NCBI RefSeq assembly: GCF_006542275.1
Contig: NZ_CP041217.1
Coordinates: 4,838,501-4,902,500 of the forward strand
Direction of reading: 5' to 3'
DNA length: 64,000 nt
From: Saccharibacillus brassicae
Lineage (GTDB): Bacteria > Bacillota > Bacilli > Paenibacillales > Paenibacillaceae
Position 1 is the first letter of the stretch. The number at the start of each line of letters is the position of its first letter. Below are positions 25,870 to 35,134 of this stretch, piece by piece. The translations under genes were made by a program, and so were the position numbers. The notes under the pieces were generated by a model. It saw only the letters and a list, made by a program, of their open reading frames with translations, had not been told where the DNA came from and did not search any database.

Positions 25870-27015
25870 ATGAACCGCGATTCTCACGACCGATCCGAAA
25901 TTTTTGCTGCCGATTCGACGCCTGCCGCCGGTTTCGCTCCGCGCGTAGTCGGCTATGTCGGCCATGCCGATCTGCCGGACCTCAAAACGGAAGACCTGCT
26001 CAAGCTGACACATATCAATATCGCGTTCGGCCATGTGCAGGATGATGTGATCGTTACGGAACATTTGCGCAACATGCACGAACTGAACCGAATCAAACAA
26101 GAACATCCCGACGTCTCGATCCTGCTGTCGGTCGGAGGCTGGAGCGCGGGCGGATTTTCCGAAGCGGCGTCGACGGAGCACGGACGCCGTTCTATGGCGC
26201 AGTCGTCGCTTGACGTCATCGCTCAATACGGCCTGGACGGGATCGACCTCGACTGGGAATATCCGTGCTACGCCGAAGCCGGCATTGCCGCAAGCCCGGA
26301 CGACCGGGGCAACTTTACCCTGCTGCTGCGCACGATTCGCGAAGCGCTGGATGAACGCGGCGCCGCGGACGAACGGCATTATCTGCTCACGATTGCCGCC
26401 GGAGCGGATCAATATTATATCGACGGAACGCAGATGGACGAAGTCCAGCTCTACCTTGATTACGTACAGCTGATGACGTACGATATGCGTGGCGGTTTTC
26501 AGATTCTGACGGGCCATCATACCAATCTGTATACGCCGACCGGCGATCTGTTTCGGATCAGCACGGAAGCTTCGGTCAATTTGTTCCTGAAAGCGGGCGT
26601 GCCCAGACACAAGATCGTAATCGGAGCCGCTTTCTATTCCCGAATGTGGAAAGGCGTGCCAAATGTCAACAACGGTCTGCACCAGATGGCGGCGACAAGC
26701 GGCGGCTACGGACCGGAATTTACCGATCTGCACGAAGCCTATATCGACCGTAACGGCTTCGTACGGTATTGGGACGACGAAGCCAAAGCGCCTTATCTGT
26801 ACGACGGCGGGCTGCATGACGGCGGCACGTTCATTACGTACGACGACGAGGAGTCGATCGCCTGGAAATGCCGGTATACGCTGGAGCAGCAGCTCGGCGG
26901 CGTCATGTTCTGGGAGTACCGCTGCGACCGGACGGGATTGCTGCTCGAAGCGATCCGGGCGGGACTGGAGACGCCAAAGCCGACCGCGAATAAGGTTTTC
27001 ATGTCCCCGTCTTAA
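25870..27015 (+). CDS. GH18 glycosidase (chitinase/ENGase-like)
   Basis: A 381-residue GH18 protein. The catalytic motif DGIDLDWEYP contains the acid Glu130, and SVGGWS is the second conserved motif. The C-terminal barrel part has GGVMFWEYRCD, the usual GH18 ending. There is no signal peptide, which distinguishes it from secreted chitinases and suggests action on imported chito-oligosaccharides or N-glycan fragments; GH18 includes both chitinases and endo-beta-N-acetylglucosaminidases. It follows the transglutaminase-like gene in the same direction, 115 bases away, with ribosome-binding site AAAAGAGGAA. Its place next to a fucosidase fits degradation of fucosylated N-glycan pieces, an inference. 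Confidence 0.9.
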   Translation: MNRDSHDRSEIFAADSTPAAGFAPRVVGYVGHADLPDLKTEDLLKLTHINIAFGHVQDDVIVTEHLRNMHELNRIKQEHPDVSILLSVGGWSAGGFSEAASTEHGRRSMAQSSLDVIAQYGLDGIDLDWEYPCYAEAGIAASPDDRGNFTLLLRTIREALDERGAADERHYLLTIAAGADQYYIDGTQMDEVQLYLDYVQLMTYDMRGGFQILTGHHTNLYTPTGDLFRISTEASVNLFLKAGVPRHKIVIGAAFYSRMWKGVPNVNNGLHQMAATSGGYGPEFTDLHEAYIDRNGFVRYWDDEAKAPYLYDGGLHDGGTFITYDDEESIAWKCRYTLEQQLGGVMFWEYRCDRTGLLLEAIRAGLETPKPTANKVFMSPS

Positions 27016-27102
27016 ACAAAGAAGGGGGCGAAATCGCAGCGAATCCAGTCGGAGCCGCGGCGTATCTTTTTCCAGAACGTTTCTTTTTAAAAAAGGATCT
27101 TA

Positions 27103-27143
27103 ATAAAGTCTCATCTCATAAAGTCTCATCTCATAAAAGTCTC
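27103..27143. repeat. 15-bp tandem repeat, 2.7 copies
   Basis: ATAAAGTCTCATCTC occurs at 27103-27117 and 27118-27132, followed by a partial copy to 27143. It overlaps the start of a hairpin. Confidence 0.85.
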
Positions 27144-27165
27144 GCGTGCTTCCGCACGCGGGATT
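27143..27165 (+). terminator. Hairpin after the GH18 gene
   Basis: CGCGTGC (27143-27149) pairs with GCACGCG (27154-27160) around TTCC and is followed by a short T run. It probably ends transcription of the GH18 operon. Confidence 0.55.
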
Positions 27166-27306
27166 TTCCATGTGCGACTGGACCACAACTTCGTTATGTC
27201 AACTAACCTGCCGCAAAAAGCGGAATATTTTACGTTTAATCTGGCGATCAAGCGGCGAATTCCGTATACTGGGGAAAGAGTCTGCCACATCAGAGGAGGA
27301 AAAGCA

Positions 27307-29004
27307 TTGACGACTTTTCAGCAGTTCGAATACGTACGACCCAATATTGACCAGTTGAAGATTAATTTCAAGGAATGTATCACCCGTTTTGAAGCCGCCG
27401 CCACGATCGGCGAGCAGGAGTCTGTCATGCACGAGATCAACGCGCTGCGCAACAGCTTCGACACGCAGCACCAGCTCGTCAGCATCCGTCATTCGATCGA
27501 TACGACCGACGAATTCTACAAAGCCGAGCAGGAATTTATGGACGAAGTGGGCCCGGTCGTGCAGGAGTACATCTCCGACTACTACCGCGCGCTGACCACG
27601 TCGAAATTCCGCGGCGAACTGGAAGCCAAATGGGGCAAGCAGCTGTTTGCTCTGGCCGAGAGCGCGATCCGCACGTTCAGCCCGGACATCATCGAAGATC
27701 TCCAACTGGAGAACAAGCTGTCCACCGAATACGACCAACTGATCGCGTCCGCGAAAATTCCGTTCGAAGGCGAAGAGCGCACGCTGCCGCAGCTGCTGCC
27801 GTTCGAGCTGTCGACCGACCGCGATATGCGCAAGAAAGCGTCGGAAGCCAGATTCGGTTTTCTGAACGAACAAGAACCGGAACTTGACCGCCTGTACGAC
27901 GAGCTGGTCAAGGTGCGTACCAAAATGGCGCACAAACTCGGCTACCCGAGCTTCGTCGAGATGGGTTACGACCGGATGATGCGCACCGATTACAACGCCG
28001 ACATGGTCGCGAATTTCCGCAAGCAGGTGCTGGAAGAAATCGTGCCGGCCGCGACGCGCCTGCGCAAGCGCCAGGAAGCGCGGATCGACGTCGATACGCT
28101 GCGTTATTACGATAACGGCTTCAGCTTCAAGAGCGGCAACCCGACGCCCAAAGGCGACCCGGAATGGATCGTGAAGAACGGCGAAGACATGTACAAAGAG
28201 CTGTCGCCGGAGACGAACGAATTTTTCGCATTCATGCAGGAGAACGAATTGATGGACCTCGTCAGCAAAAAAGGCAAAGCGGGCGGCGGTTACTGCACGT
28301 ATCTGCCGGACTACAAAGCGCCGTTCATCTTCTCGAACTTCAACGGAACGTCCGGCGATATCGACGTGCTGACGCACGAAGCCGGCCACGCGTTCCAGGT
28401 GTATTCCAGCCGCGGACACGAAGTGCCGGAATATCTCTGGCCGACGTACGAATCCGCCGAGATCCATTCCATGAGCATGGAGTTCTTCACCTGGCCATGG
28501 ATGGAGAAGTTCTTCGAAGGCGATACGGAAAAATACCGCTTCGATCATCTCGCTTCCGGCCTGCTGTTTATCCCGTACGGCGTATCGGTCGACGAATTCC
28601 AGCATTTCGTCTACGCCAATCCGGACGCGACGCCGGATGAGCGCAAAGCCGCCTGGAGAGACATCGAGAAAAAATATTTGCCGCACCTGAACTACGAAGG
28701 CAACGATTATCTGGAACGCGGCGGCTTCTGGCAGAAGCAGGGCCATATTTTCGGCGCGCCGTTCTATTACATCGACTACACGCTGGCGCAAATCTGCGCG
28801 TTCCAGTTCTGGAAACGCTCCAGAGAAGATTTCGCCGCTGCGTGGAAAGATTACGTGCATCTGTGCGGTCTCGGCGGCACGCAGTCGTTCACCGGTCTCG
28901 TGCGCGAAGCCGGCCTGATCTCGCCGTTCGAAGACGGCTGCGTCTCGTCCGTCATCGGCACGATCGAAGACTGGCTGAACGGCGTGGACGACAAAGCGCT
29001 GTAA
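27307..29004 (+). CDS. M3 family oligoendopeptidase
   Basis: A 565-residue cytosolic metallopeptidase with a TTG start at 27307, 7 bases after AGAGGAGGAAAA; no ribosome-binding site precedes the earlier in-frame codons. The zinc-binding HEXXH is His357-Glu-Ala-Gly-His361 in LTHEAGHAFQVY. The third ligand is likely the Glu in YESAEIHSMSMEFF. The short length and N-terminal helical region place it in the M3 pepF-like subgroup apart from the pepF at 9.5 kb. It should cut short peptides. It is likely transcribed alone, with a terminator right after it. Confidence 0.9.
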   Translation: MTTFQQFEYVRPNIDQLKINFKECITRFEAAATIGEQESVMHEINALRNSFDTQHQLVSIRHSIDTTDEFYKAEQEFMDEVGPVVQEYISDYYRALTTSKFRGELEAKWGKQLFALAESAIRTFSPDIIEDLQLENKLSTEYDQLIASAKIPFEGEERTLPQLLPFELSTDRDMRKKASEARFGFLNEQEPELDRLYDELVKVRTKMAHKLGYPSFVEMGYDRMMRTDYNADMVANFRKQVLEEIVPAATRLRKRQEARIDVDTLRYYDNGFSFKSGNPTPKGDPEWIVKNGEDMYKELSPETNEFFAFMQENELMDLVSKKGKAGGGYCTYLPDYKAPFIFSNFNGTSGDIDVLTHEAGHAFQVYSSRGHEVPEYLWPTYESAEIHSMSMEFFTWPWMEKFFEGDTEKYRFDHLASGLLFIPYGVSVDEFQHFVYANPDATPDERKAAWRDIEKKYLPHLNYEGNDYLERGGFWQKQGHIFGAPFYYIDYTLAQICAFQFWKRSREDFAAAWKDYVHLCGLGGTQSFTGLVREAGLISPFEDGCVSSVIGTIEDWLNGVDDKAL

Positions 29005-29038
29005 CGCTCCAAAGCTTCTCCGTACGACGCGTATGCAA

Positions 29039-29083
29039 CAAGCGATTCGGTCAGTCCTGCAGCGGACGCGGATCGCTTTTTTG
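29039..29083 (+). terminator. Rho-independent terminator
   Basis: AGCGAT (29041-29046) pairs with ATCGCT (29072-29077), with an inner GTCC/GGAC stem, followed by six T residues. It ends the M3 peptidase transcript. Confidence 0.8.
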
Positions 29084-29181
29084 CGTAGGGCGGGCAACAT
29101 CTGAATATTGTCCCACTCCGTTCTGATTATTGTCTGACACAGGTTGGCCGTTAGAACTGTTAAGTTAATAACGTTCCAAAT

Positions 29182-29195
29182 GTAATCGCTTTCTT
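29182..29195 (+). promoter_or_regulatory. Putative cre site (CcpA operator)
   Basis: TGTAATCGCTTTCT matches the catabolite-responsive element pattern TGWAANCGNTNWCA at all but the last base. It lies 26 bases before the glycosidase start, so CcpA would be expected to repress the locus when better sugars are present. Confidence 0.6.
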
Positions 29196-29220
29196 ATTTG
29201 ACGAAAAGGGGAGTTGCAGG

Positions 29221-31509
29221 ATGGGAAAAATGAAAAAAGGATGGTTGTCGGGCATGGTTGCGGTCTCGGTTCTGGCCGTATCGGCGTTTCCGGGATCTTC
29301 GATCCACGCGCAAACGGTCCCGGCAAATCCGCTGGTCGTCGATTTGTCTCAAAATACGGGCGATCTTCGTTACGGCGCGTCGGGCTTTCTGTACGGCCTC
29401 GGCAGCGAAGGTCTTCCGACGTCCAACGTGCTGGCCCCGCTGAGACCGCAGGCGATCGCGCAAAAAGCGCCTGACGGCCTGCAGCATCCGAACGGCGACG
29501 CGCTCAAAGTCGCTCCGGAATTCGTGGCGGCGGGAGGGCGCGAAGTTCAAATCTATATGCAGGACGTGTACGTAAACTGGCCGTACGAAAATTTGGGCAT
29601 CGCCGATTATTTGCAAAAGATCGACGTCATGATGGCCAAAGTGATGCAGGACCCCAATCGTTCCGCGTTCGTGTACGTGCCGTTCAACGAGCCGGACGGC
29701 AACTGGTACGGAGGCATGGTCGTACACAACGATCCTGCAAAGTACGACGATGCCGGCCGTGCCGAGACGCGGCAGCGCTTTTTCGAAGATTGGAAAACGG
29801 TATACCAGCATATGAAAAAGATCGACCCGAACGCCAAGATTGCAGGACCCAACCTGTCTTTTTACAGCGAGCGGCTGCACGAAGACTTTTTCAAATACGC
29901 CCAAGCGAACAACGTGCTGCCCGACGTGATGACGTGGCATGAACTGGGCAACGATTTCTTCACGGATTGGTACAAGCATTACGATCATTACCGCAAAGTC
30001 GAACGCGACCTCGGCATCGCGGAGCGCCCGATCTCGATCAACGAATACGGCAGACCCGAATGGGCCGGCGCCGATCTGGGCAATCCGGGCCAACTGATCC
30101 AATGGATGACCCGTCTGGAAAACAGCAAAGTGGACGGCATGCTCGCTTACTGGACCGCGGCGGGAACTTTAAACGATCTTATTACGACTAATAATCAAGC
30201 GACCGGCGGCTGGTGGCTGTACAAATGGTACGGCGAATTGACCGGGCACACCGTCAAGGTGACTCCGCCGTCGCTGACGGGACCTTTGCAAGGACTGGCT
30301 TCGCTGGACGAGAACAAACAGCAGGCGCGCATTTTGTTCGGAGGTTCCTGGCCGGCCAAAACGTACGCGACGAGCGTCGAGGTGAAGGGCTTCGACGAAG
30401 CCGACTATTTCGGGGACCGCGTGCACGTCTCGGTCTGGGGCACGGACGATAGCGGTACCCACCGCGCAAGCGGAGCACCATACGTCGTTCACGAAGGCGA
30501 TTACGATGTGACGAACGGGCAGATTCAAGTGCCGCTGAACAATCTGGTCGATTTGTCCGCGTACCAAATGGTCATTACGCCGGACACGGATACGTCGCCG
30601 CTTGCGGCAGGCAATCGCTACGAAGCCGAATACGCCAAGATCGACGGCAATGTCTCGGTCGAATACGGCGACGGACAAGCCGGATACACGGGTACCGGCT
30701 ACGCAATCGGGTACGACGGTCCGGCTTCCGGGCTGACCGAGTTCGTCGTGGATGTCCCGGCAGACGGCTATTACAAGCTGAATCTTCGGTACGCCCTTGC
30801 GGGCGGCGCAGCCGAATCTTCGTCGCTGGCGCTGCAGGTGGACGGTCGTTACGTGACGGACGTGCCGCTGCCCGCGGCGGAAGAGTGGGGCAGCGTTTCC
30901 ACGACCGTGTTCCTGATGAACGGCATCAACCGTGTTCAATTCGCGAATCCGCAGCAGGCGGAACTTGCGGAAGCCGTTCTGCTCGATTCGCTGGAAATCG
31001 CGGAAAGCGATCGGCGGACAGATACGTATGAAGCGGAAAGCCCGCTTAACCGGCTGAGCGGAACCGCCAAAGTCGAAAACGGCCCGGCGGCATCCGGCGG
31101 CCAATATGTGGGCTGGATCGGGAACGGCTCCGGCAATACGTTGACGTTCAACGAAGTGGCCGTGCCGCAGGCCGGTCGTTACCGAATGGTCGTATCTTTC
31201 GGCAACGGCGAACGCCGATCGGACCGCCAGCATGTGTACAATGCGGGATTCGTAGACCGGCGGGCGGACATTGAAGTGAACGGAAGCGCGGCGCAGACGC
31301 GCTACTTCTACAATACGATCGACTGGAGCCAATTCCGCACGATCGTATTCGAAGTCGAGCTTCGTGAAGGATCGAATTCGATCACCTTCTCCAATCCGAC
31401 CCTGCAGGACCCGGCGCAGCGTACGTACGGGTTCGCCCCGAATATCGATCGGATTCAGATCGCGGCTCCGGTCATCGACACGCCGGAACCGCAAGCGCCG
31501 CCGCAGTAA
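29221..31509 (+). CDS. Secreted clan GH-A glycosidase with CBM6/35-like modules
   Basis: A 762-residue exported enzyme. Residues 1-30 are a signal peptide ending at IHAQ. The catalytic part covers roughly residues 35-480: FVYVPFNEPDGNW with Glu157 and ISINEYGRPEW with Glu275 are placed as the acid/base and nucleophile of a clan GH-A barrel, closest in my reading to GH39. The C-terminal part has two CBM6/CBM35-like modules, starting at YEAEYAKIDGN (about 490) and TYEAESPLNRL (about 612), both ending in patterns such as IDRIQIA. The exact family and substrate are uncertain. The AAAAGGGGAG ribosome-binding site follows a cre site. It precedes a YesM/YesN pair. Confidence 0.78.
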   Translation: MGKMKKGWLSGMVAVSVLAVSAFPGSSIHAQTVPANPLVVDLSQNTGDLRYGASGFLYGLGSEGLPTSNVLAPLRPQAIAQKAPDGLQHPNGDALKVAPEFVAAGGREVQIYMQDVYVNWPYENLGIADYLQKIDVMMAKVMQDPNRSAFVYVPFNEPDGNWYGGMVVHNDPAKYDDAGRAETRQRFFEDWKTVYQHMKKIDPNAKIAGPNLSFYSERLHEDFFKYAQANNVLPDVMTWHELGNDFFTDWYKHYDHYRKVERDLGIAERPISINEYGRPEWAGADLGNPGQLIQWMTRLENSKVDGMLAYWTAAGTLNDLITTNNQATGGWWLYKWYGELTGHTVKVTPPSLTGPLQGLASLDENKQQARILFGGSWPAKTYATSVEVKGFDEADYFGDRVHVSVWGTDDSGTHRASGAPYVVHEGDYDVTNGQIQVPLNNLVDLSAYQMVITPDTDTSPLAAGNRYEAEYAKIDGNVSVEYGDGQAGYTGTGYAIGYDGPASGLTEFVVDVPADGYYKLNLRYALAGGAAESSSLALQVDGRYVTDVPLPAAEEWGSVSTTVFLMNGINRVQFANPQQAELAEAVLLDSLEIAESDRRTDTYEAESPLNRLSGTAKVENGPAASGGQYVGWIGNGSGNTLTFNEVAVPQAGRYRMVVSFGNGERRSDRQHVYNAGFVDRRADIEVNGSAAQTRYFYNTIDWSQFRTIVFEVELREGSNSITFSNPTLQDPAQRTYGFAPNIDRIQIAAPVIDTPEPQAPPQ

Positions 31510-31577
31510 GACTTTCCTCCGGCGATTCGCGCCAGGTCGCCCGGCAGCTCTTATCGGGCGGTTCATTCGAACCGAAG

Positions 31578-31625
31578 AAATGGATGCGTCCTGAAATAGG
31601 CGCATCCATTTGCTGTTCGGTTTTT
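31578..31625 (+). terminator. Hairpin between glycosidase and kinase genes
   Basis: AAATGGATGCG (31578-31588) pairs perfectly with CGCATCCATTT (31601-31611), with an inner CCT/AGG pair. A TTTTT run follows only after 8 bases, so it could be a partial terminator that lowers kinase expression. Confidence 0.6.
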
Positions 31626-31659
31626 GCTCGCCATACGTGCACGGGTTGGGGGGATCGAA

Positions 31660-33381
31660 GTGAAATTCAAAAAAATACGTACCAAGATCGTAACCGCGAT
31701 GCTGCTCACGACGCTGTTCCCGTTGGTTTTGACGTCTTCGATTATTTTGTATCAAGTCTCCCAGAGCACCCGGCAGGATTACACGATCGCGCAGACGCGT
31801 ATCGAACAGGATCTCAAGTTTCAAATCCGGCAGTACCTGGATGATCTCGGCGAGTCGGCGTATCCGATCTATTACGATTACGAGCTGCTGAGAAATTTAT
31901 TTCGCAACGTGAACGAACGCAGCGGCAAAATCGCGGATTACCAAACGCGCCAGCGCATGAAGCAGTTCTTTTTGAACACGTACGGCCGTTTCGAATCCAG
32001 TGACGTCAAAGGGATGTACGTTATCGATTTGGAAGGTAATCCGTATTCGGTATTTTCTCCGAACTATTATTTGAGCCTGAACCGGACGTATACGAAGTCG
32101 GTGCTCCGGGACTTCACATTTCCTTACGAAAATCCCGCTTTTGCCATAGACGACCGCAGCTTGTACGACGAACCTGTGGTGCGCTACCTGTATCCGCTCA
32201 AAATGCTCGGTACGCCTTTTGCGGTGCTCGTCATCGACTTGCGGCAGCAGTCGTTCGAGTCTTTGCTGGAGCGGTACAACACGTTCGAGCAGGGCAGAAT
32301 CGTCATGGTGAACCGCGATAACCGGATCATCTACCATTCCGACCATGCGCTGATCGGCCGCATGTACGAAAAAGACCGCGATCGCCGCACCCAGATCGTG
32401 CAGACACGGCTGGACGGCGGCGGGGAAACGTTGATCTACGAATTCCGCGTTTCTTCGCAGCTGATTTTCTATCGCGATTTCGCCGTGGGCATCATCATCT
32501 TTTCCCTGCTGATCAGCGCCCTGCTTTCGTTCGGGCTCAGCTACAATCTCACGCTTCCGGTGCTCAAGCTGCATGCCAAAATGCGGGCGCTCCGCGACGG
32601 CAATTACGAAGCCCGGGTCGAGATCACGACGTCCGACGAAATCGCGTTTTTGGGCATGCGGTTCAACGAAATGGCCCACCGCATTCAATGGCATATCGAT
32701 CACGAGCTGAATTTGCGCCTGCAAACGCAGGAAGCGCAGATCAAAGCGCTGCAATCGCAAATCTCGCCGCATTTTCTGTTCAATACCCTTCAGTTGATCT
32801 CGAATATCGCTTCCGTGAACCGGGTGCCGGAGATGCGTTCGATTTGTTTGGCCCTGAGCCATATGTATCGGTATAACATGGAGATCCGCAAAGAATGGGT
32901 CCAGGTCAAAGACGAAATTTCCCATGTACGCAATTATTTGCTCATCATTAACAAACGTCTGCCGGAAGGCATTCATATTCGCATATCCGCAAGTCCCGAA
33001 GTACGCGAGCTCAAGATGCCCAAGCTGATGCTGCAGCCGATCGTCGAGAACGCGGTGGAGCACGGCTTGATTCCTTTGATGCAGGGTCAGAAAAAAATGC
33101 GGATCAGCGTGTGCGTCGATGTTCCGGGCGAGCGGCTGATTGTGCGGCTGGCGGACAACGGAGTCGGCATGCCGGCATCCGAACTTGAACGGCTGCGCAC
33201 GGCGCTGGACGACCCGGACGTGTTCCCGGGTTCGCCGTCCGCCTCGATCGGGATGCCCAATATCCAGAAGCGGATCAAGCTGATCTGCGGCGAAGACTAC
33301 GGAATCAAGATGTTGAGCAGGCCGGGGCAGGGGACGTTGATCGTGTTGCATTTACCATTGAAGGAGGTTCATTCGGCATGA
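31660..33381 (+). CDS. YesM-type sensor histidine kinase
   Basis: A 573-residue membrane kinase. I start it at the GTG at 31660, with GGGGGGATCGAA in front. Helices at about 10-30 and 265-290 enclose an extracellular dCache-like sensor. Next come a HAMP linker and a His-kinase domain of the 5TM-LYT/YesM type, with His371 in QISPHFLFN, then an HATPase domain with NAVEHGL and NGVGMP. YesM kinases sense sugars or a sugar-loaded binding protein and phosphorylate YesN-type regulators. The gene overlaps the response-regulator gene by 4 bases (ATGA), so the pair is co-translated. Confidence 0.93.
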   Translation: MKFKKIRTKIVTAMLLTTLFPLVLTSSIILYQVSQSTRQDYTIAQTRIEQDLKFQIRQYLDDLGESAYPIYYDYELLRNLFRNVNERSGKIADYQTRQRMKQFFLNTYGRFESSDVKGMYVIDLEGNPYSVFSPNYYLSLNRTYTKSVLRDFTFPYENPAFAIDDRSLYDEPVVRYLYPLKMLGTPFAVLVIDLRQQSFESLLERYNTFEQGRIVMVNRDNRIIYHSDHALIGRMYEKDRDRRTQIVQTRLDGGGETLIYEFRVSSQLIFYRDFAVGIIIFSLLISALLSFGLSYNLTLPVLKLHAKMRALRDGNYEARVEITTSDEIAFLGMRFNEMAHRIQWHIDHELNLRLQTQEAQIKALQSQISPHFLFNTLQLISNIASVNRVPEMRSICLALSHMYRYNMEIRKEWVQVKDEISHVRNYLLIINKRLPEGIHIRISASPEVRELKMPKLMLQPIVENAVEHGLIPLMQGQKKMRISVCVDVPGERLIVRLADNGVGMPASELERLRTALDDPDVFPGSPSASIGMPNIQKRIKLICGEDYGIKMLSRPGQGTLIVLHLPLKEVHSA

Positions 33382-35018
33382 AAATTCTAATCGTCGACGA
33401 CGAAATCATGGTACATCGCCAATTGGAGCAGGTCATCCAATGGGAACGCTACGGCTGGGAAATCGTCGGACATGCGTACAGCGGAAGCGAAGCTTGCCGG
33501 CTGATCGAGGAGCAGCGTCCCGACGTGGTTGTCACCGATATCCGCATGCCCGGGATGGACGGGCTCGAACTGCTGAAATGGATGCAGGACTCTTCGTTCA
33601 AGGCGAAAATGATCGTCCTGAGCGGGTACGGCGATTACGAGTATTCCCGCAGCGCTTTTCTGCTGCAGGCGGTCGATTATTTGCTCAAACCGGTCAACGA
33701 AGCGGAACTGCTGAGCCTGCTGGGCCGGGTCGAGAACGACATCATCCAGGAATCCCGGGATCAGAGCGAGGTCCGGCGCCAGCGGGCGACGCTGCACCAA
33801 GGACTTCAGTTGATGCAGGACGAATGGGTCAGCTTTTTGCTGGAATCGCAGGACCGCGACGAGAACGAAATCATCGTCGAATCGGAGCAGCTGCAAATTT
33901 CGCTGCCCGAGCAGCCTTTTCGTATCGTCGTTGTCAAGCTGATCGACCTTGGCTCCAGCATGACGAGCCGTTACGAAGGCGACACATCGGCGGTCCATTT
34001 CGCTTCGCGCAACGTGATCCAAGAAAATCTTGCCGTTTACTGCGGCGGGATCGACGTGTTTCGCAACCTGAACGGCGTGAACGAATTCGTCCTGTTTTTC
34101 CCCGAAGATCGCGCTCAGGGATACTCGCTGGAATACATCGGCAGCCATATCCAGAAAACGTTGGCTTTATGTATGCGAATGGAGATCAAGATCGGCATCA
34201 GCAGCTGCAAGACCCGGATCGGCGCCGCGAGATCGGCCCATATGGAAGCGCTGCGGGCGATCGAGGAACTGAAGCTGTCCGAAACGGACAACGTCGCGTT
34301 CTATCTGGCCAAAAAGCCCGACTCGGCCGGCAACGAACGGGACGAGTGGGGCGAAGTGCACGTGCTGCTGCGCTTTTTTCTCGATACCGGGGCGCAGCAG
34401 AGCGGCATGCATTTTATGGCCAAGCTGGAACGCGAATTGAGCCGGGAACGATTGAACCGGACCAGCTCCCGTAAAATCCATGCCGAACTGGAACAAATGC
34501 TGTACAAGTTCGAAGCTTCGGTCCGGGAAGAGCAGGCTTCGATGCGGTTGGCGGAAATCAAGCGGGGCGTCCAGAAGATGGATATCGAACAGATCAAATC
34601 CGGATTCAGGCAGATCACGGACGATTACGCGGCAGGCATGTCGGCGCAAAACCGGTCCAAATCGGGCAAGCACCTGATCGAAGCGATCAAAGCGTACGCG
34701 GTCGAACATCACGACACGGTCACGCTCGATCAGATCTCCCGGCAGTTTTTTCTGAACAAAAACTACTTCTGCACTCTGTTCAAAGAATCGACGGGCGAAA
34801 ACTTTACGGAGTTTCTCAAAGGCGTTCGTATCGAACAAGCCAAAAAGCTGCTGAGCGGCACGAACCTCAAAACGTACGAAGTCGCGCTCAAAGTCGGGTA
34901 TACCGATGCGCGTTATTTTAGCCAACTGTTCAAAAAAGCGAACGGTATTCAACCGAGCCATTACAAGGAAGCGGCCCGAATCGAAGCGACCGGCCAAGCC
35001 GACGGAAAAGTCGAGTAA
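33378..35018 (+). CDS. YesN-type response regulator (REC + AraC HTH)
   Basis: A 546-residue regulator. Residues 1-120 are a receiver domain with Asp54 in VVTDIRMPGMDG as the phosphate acceptor and YLLKP as the conserved Lys loop. A long middle part of unknown detail is followed by an AraC/XylS domain at the end: LDQISRQFFLNKNYFCTLFKESTG and VALKVGYTDARYFSQLFKKANG are the two helix-turn-helix units. Partnered with the kinase upstream, it probably activates the importer operon 120 bases downstream. The 4-base overlap fixes its start. Confidence 0.93.
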   Translation: MKILIVDDEIMVHRQLEQVIQWERYGWEIVGHAYSGSEACRLIEEQRPDVVVTDIRMPGMDGLELLKWMQDSSFKAKMIVLSGYGDYEYSRSAFLLQAVDYLLKPVNEAELLSLLGRVENDIIQESRDQSEVRRQRATLHQGLQLMQDEWVSFLLESQDRDENEIIVESEQLQISLPEQPFRIVVVKLIDLGSSMTSRYEGDTSAVHFASRNVIQENLAVYCGGIDVFRNLNGVNEFVLFFPEDRAQGYSLEYIGSHIQKTLALCMRMEIKIGISSCKTRIGAARSAHMEALRAIEELKLSETDNVAFYLAKKPDSAGNERDEWGEVHVLLRFFLDTGAQQSGMHFMAKLERELSRERLNRTSSRKIHAELEQMLYKFEASVREEQASMRLAEIKRGVQKMDIEQIKSGFRQITDDYAAGMSAQNRSKSGKHLIEAIKAYAVEHHDTVTLDQISRQFFLNKNYFCTLFKESTGENFTEFLKGVRIEQAKKLLSGTNLKTYEVALKVGYTDARYFSQLFKKANGIQPSHYKEAARIEATGQADGKVE

Positions 35019-35134
35019 TTTCAACATTTGCCTGAATTTCGCCGCATAGGCAGTTGTCCCCGGCGCCTTTACAATAAAAGCAGGCACCAAACAAGCTGCT
35101 CGCAACATCAGACCGAATAAAGGGGGATTACGGG

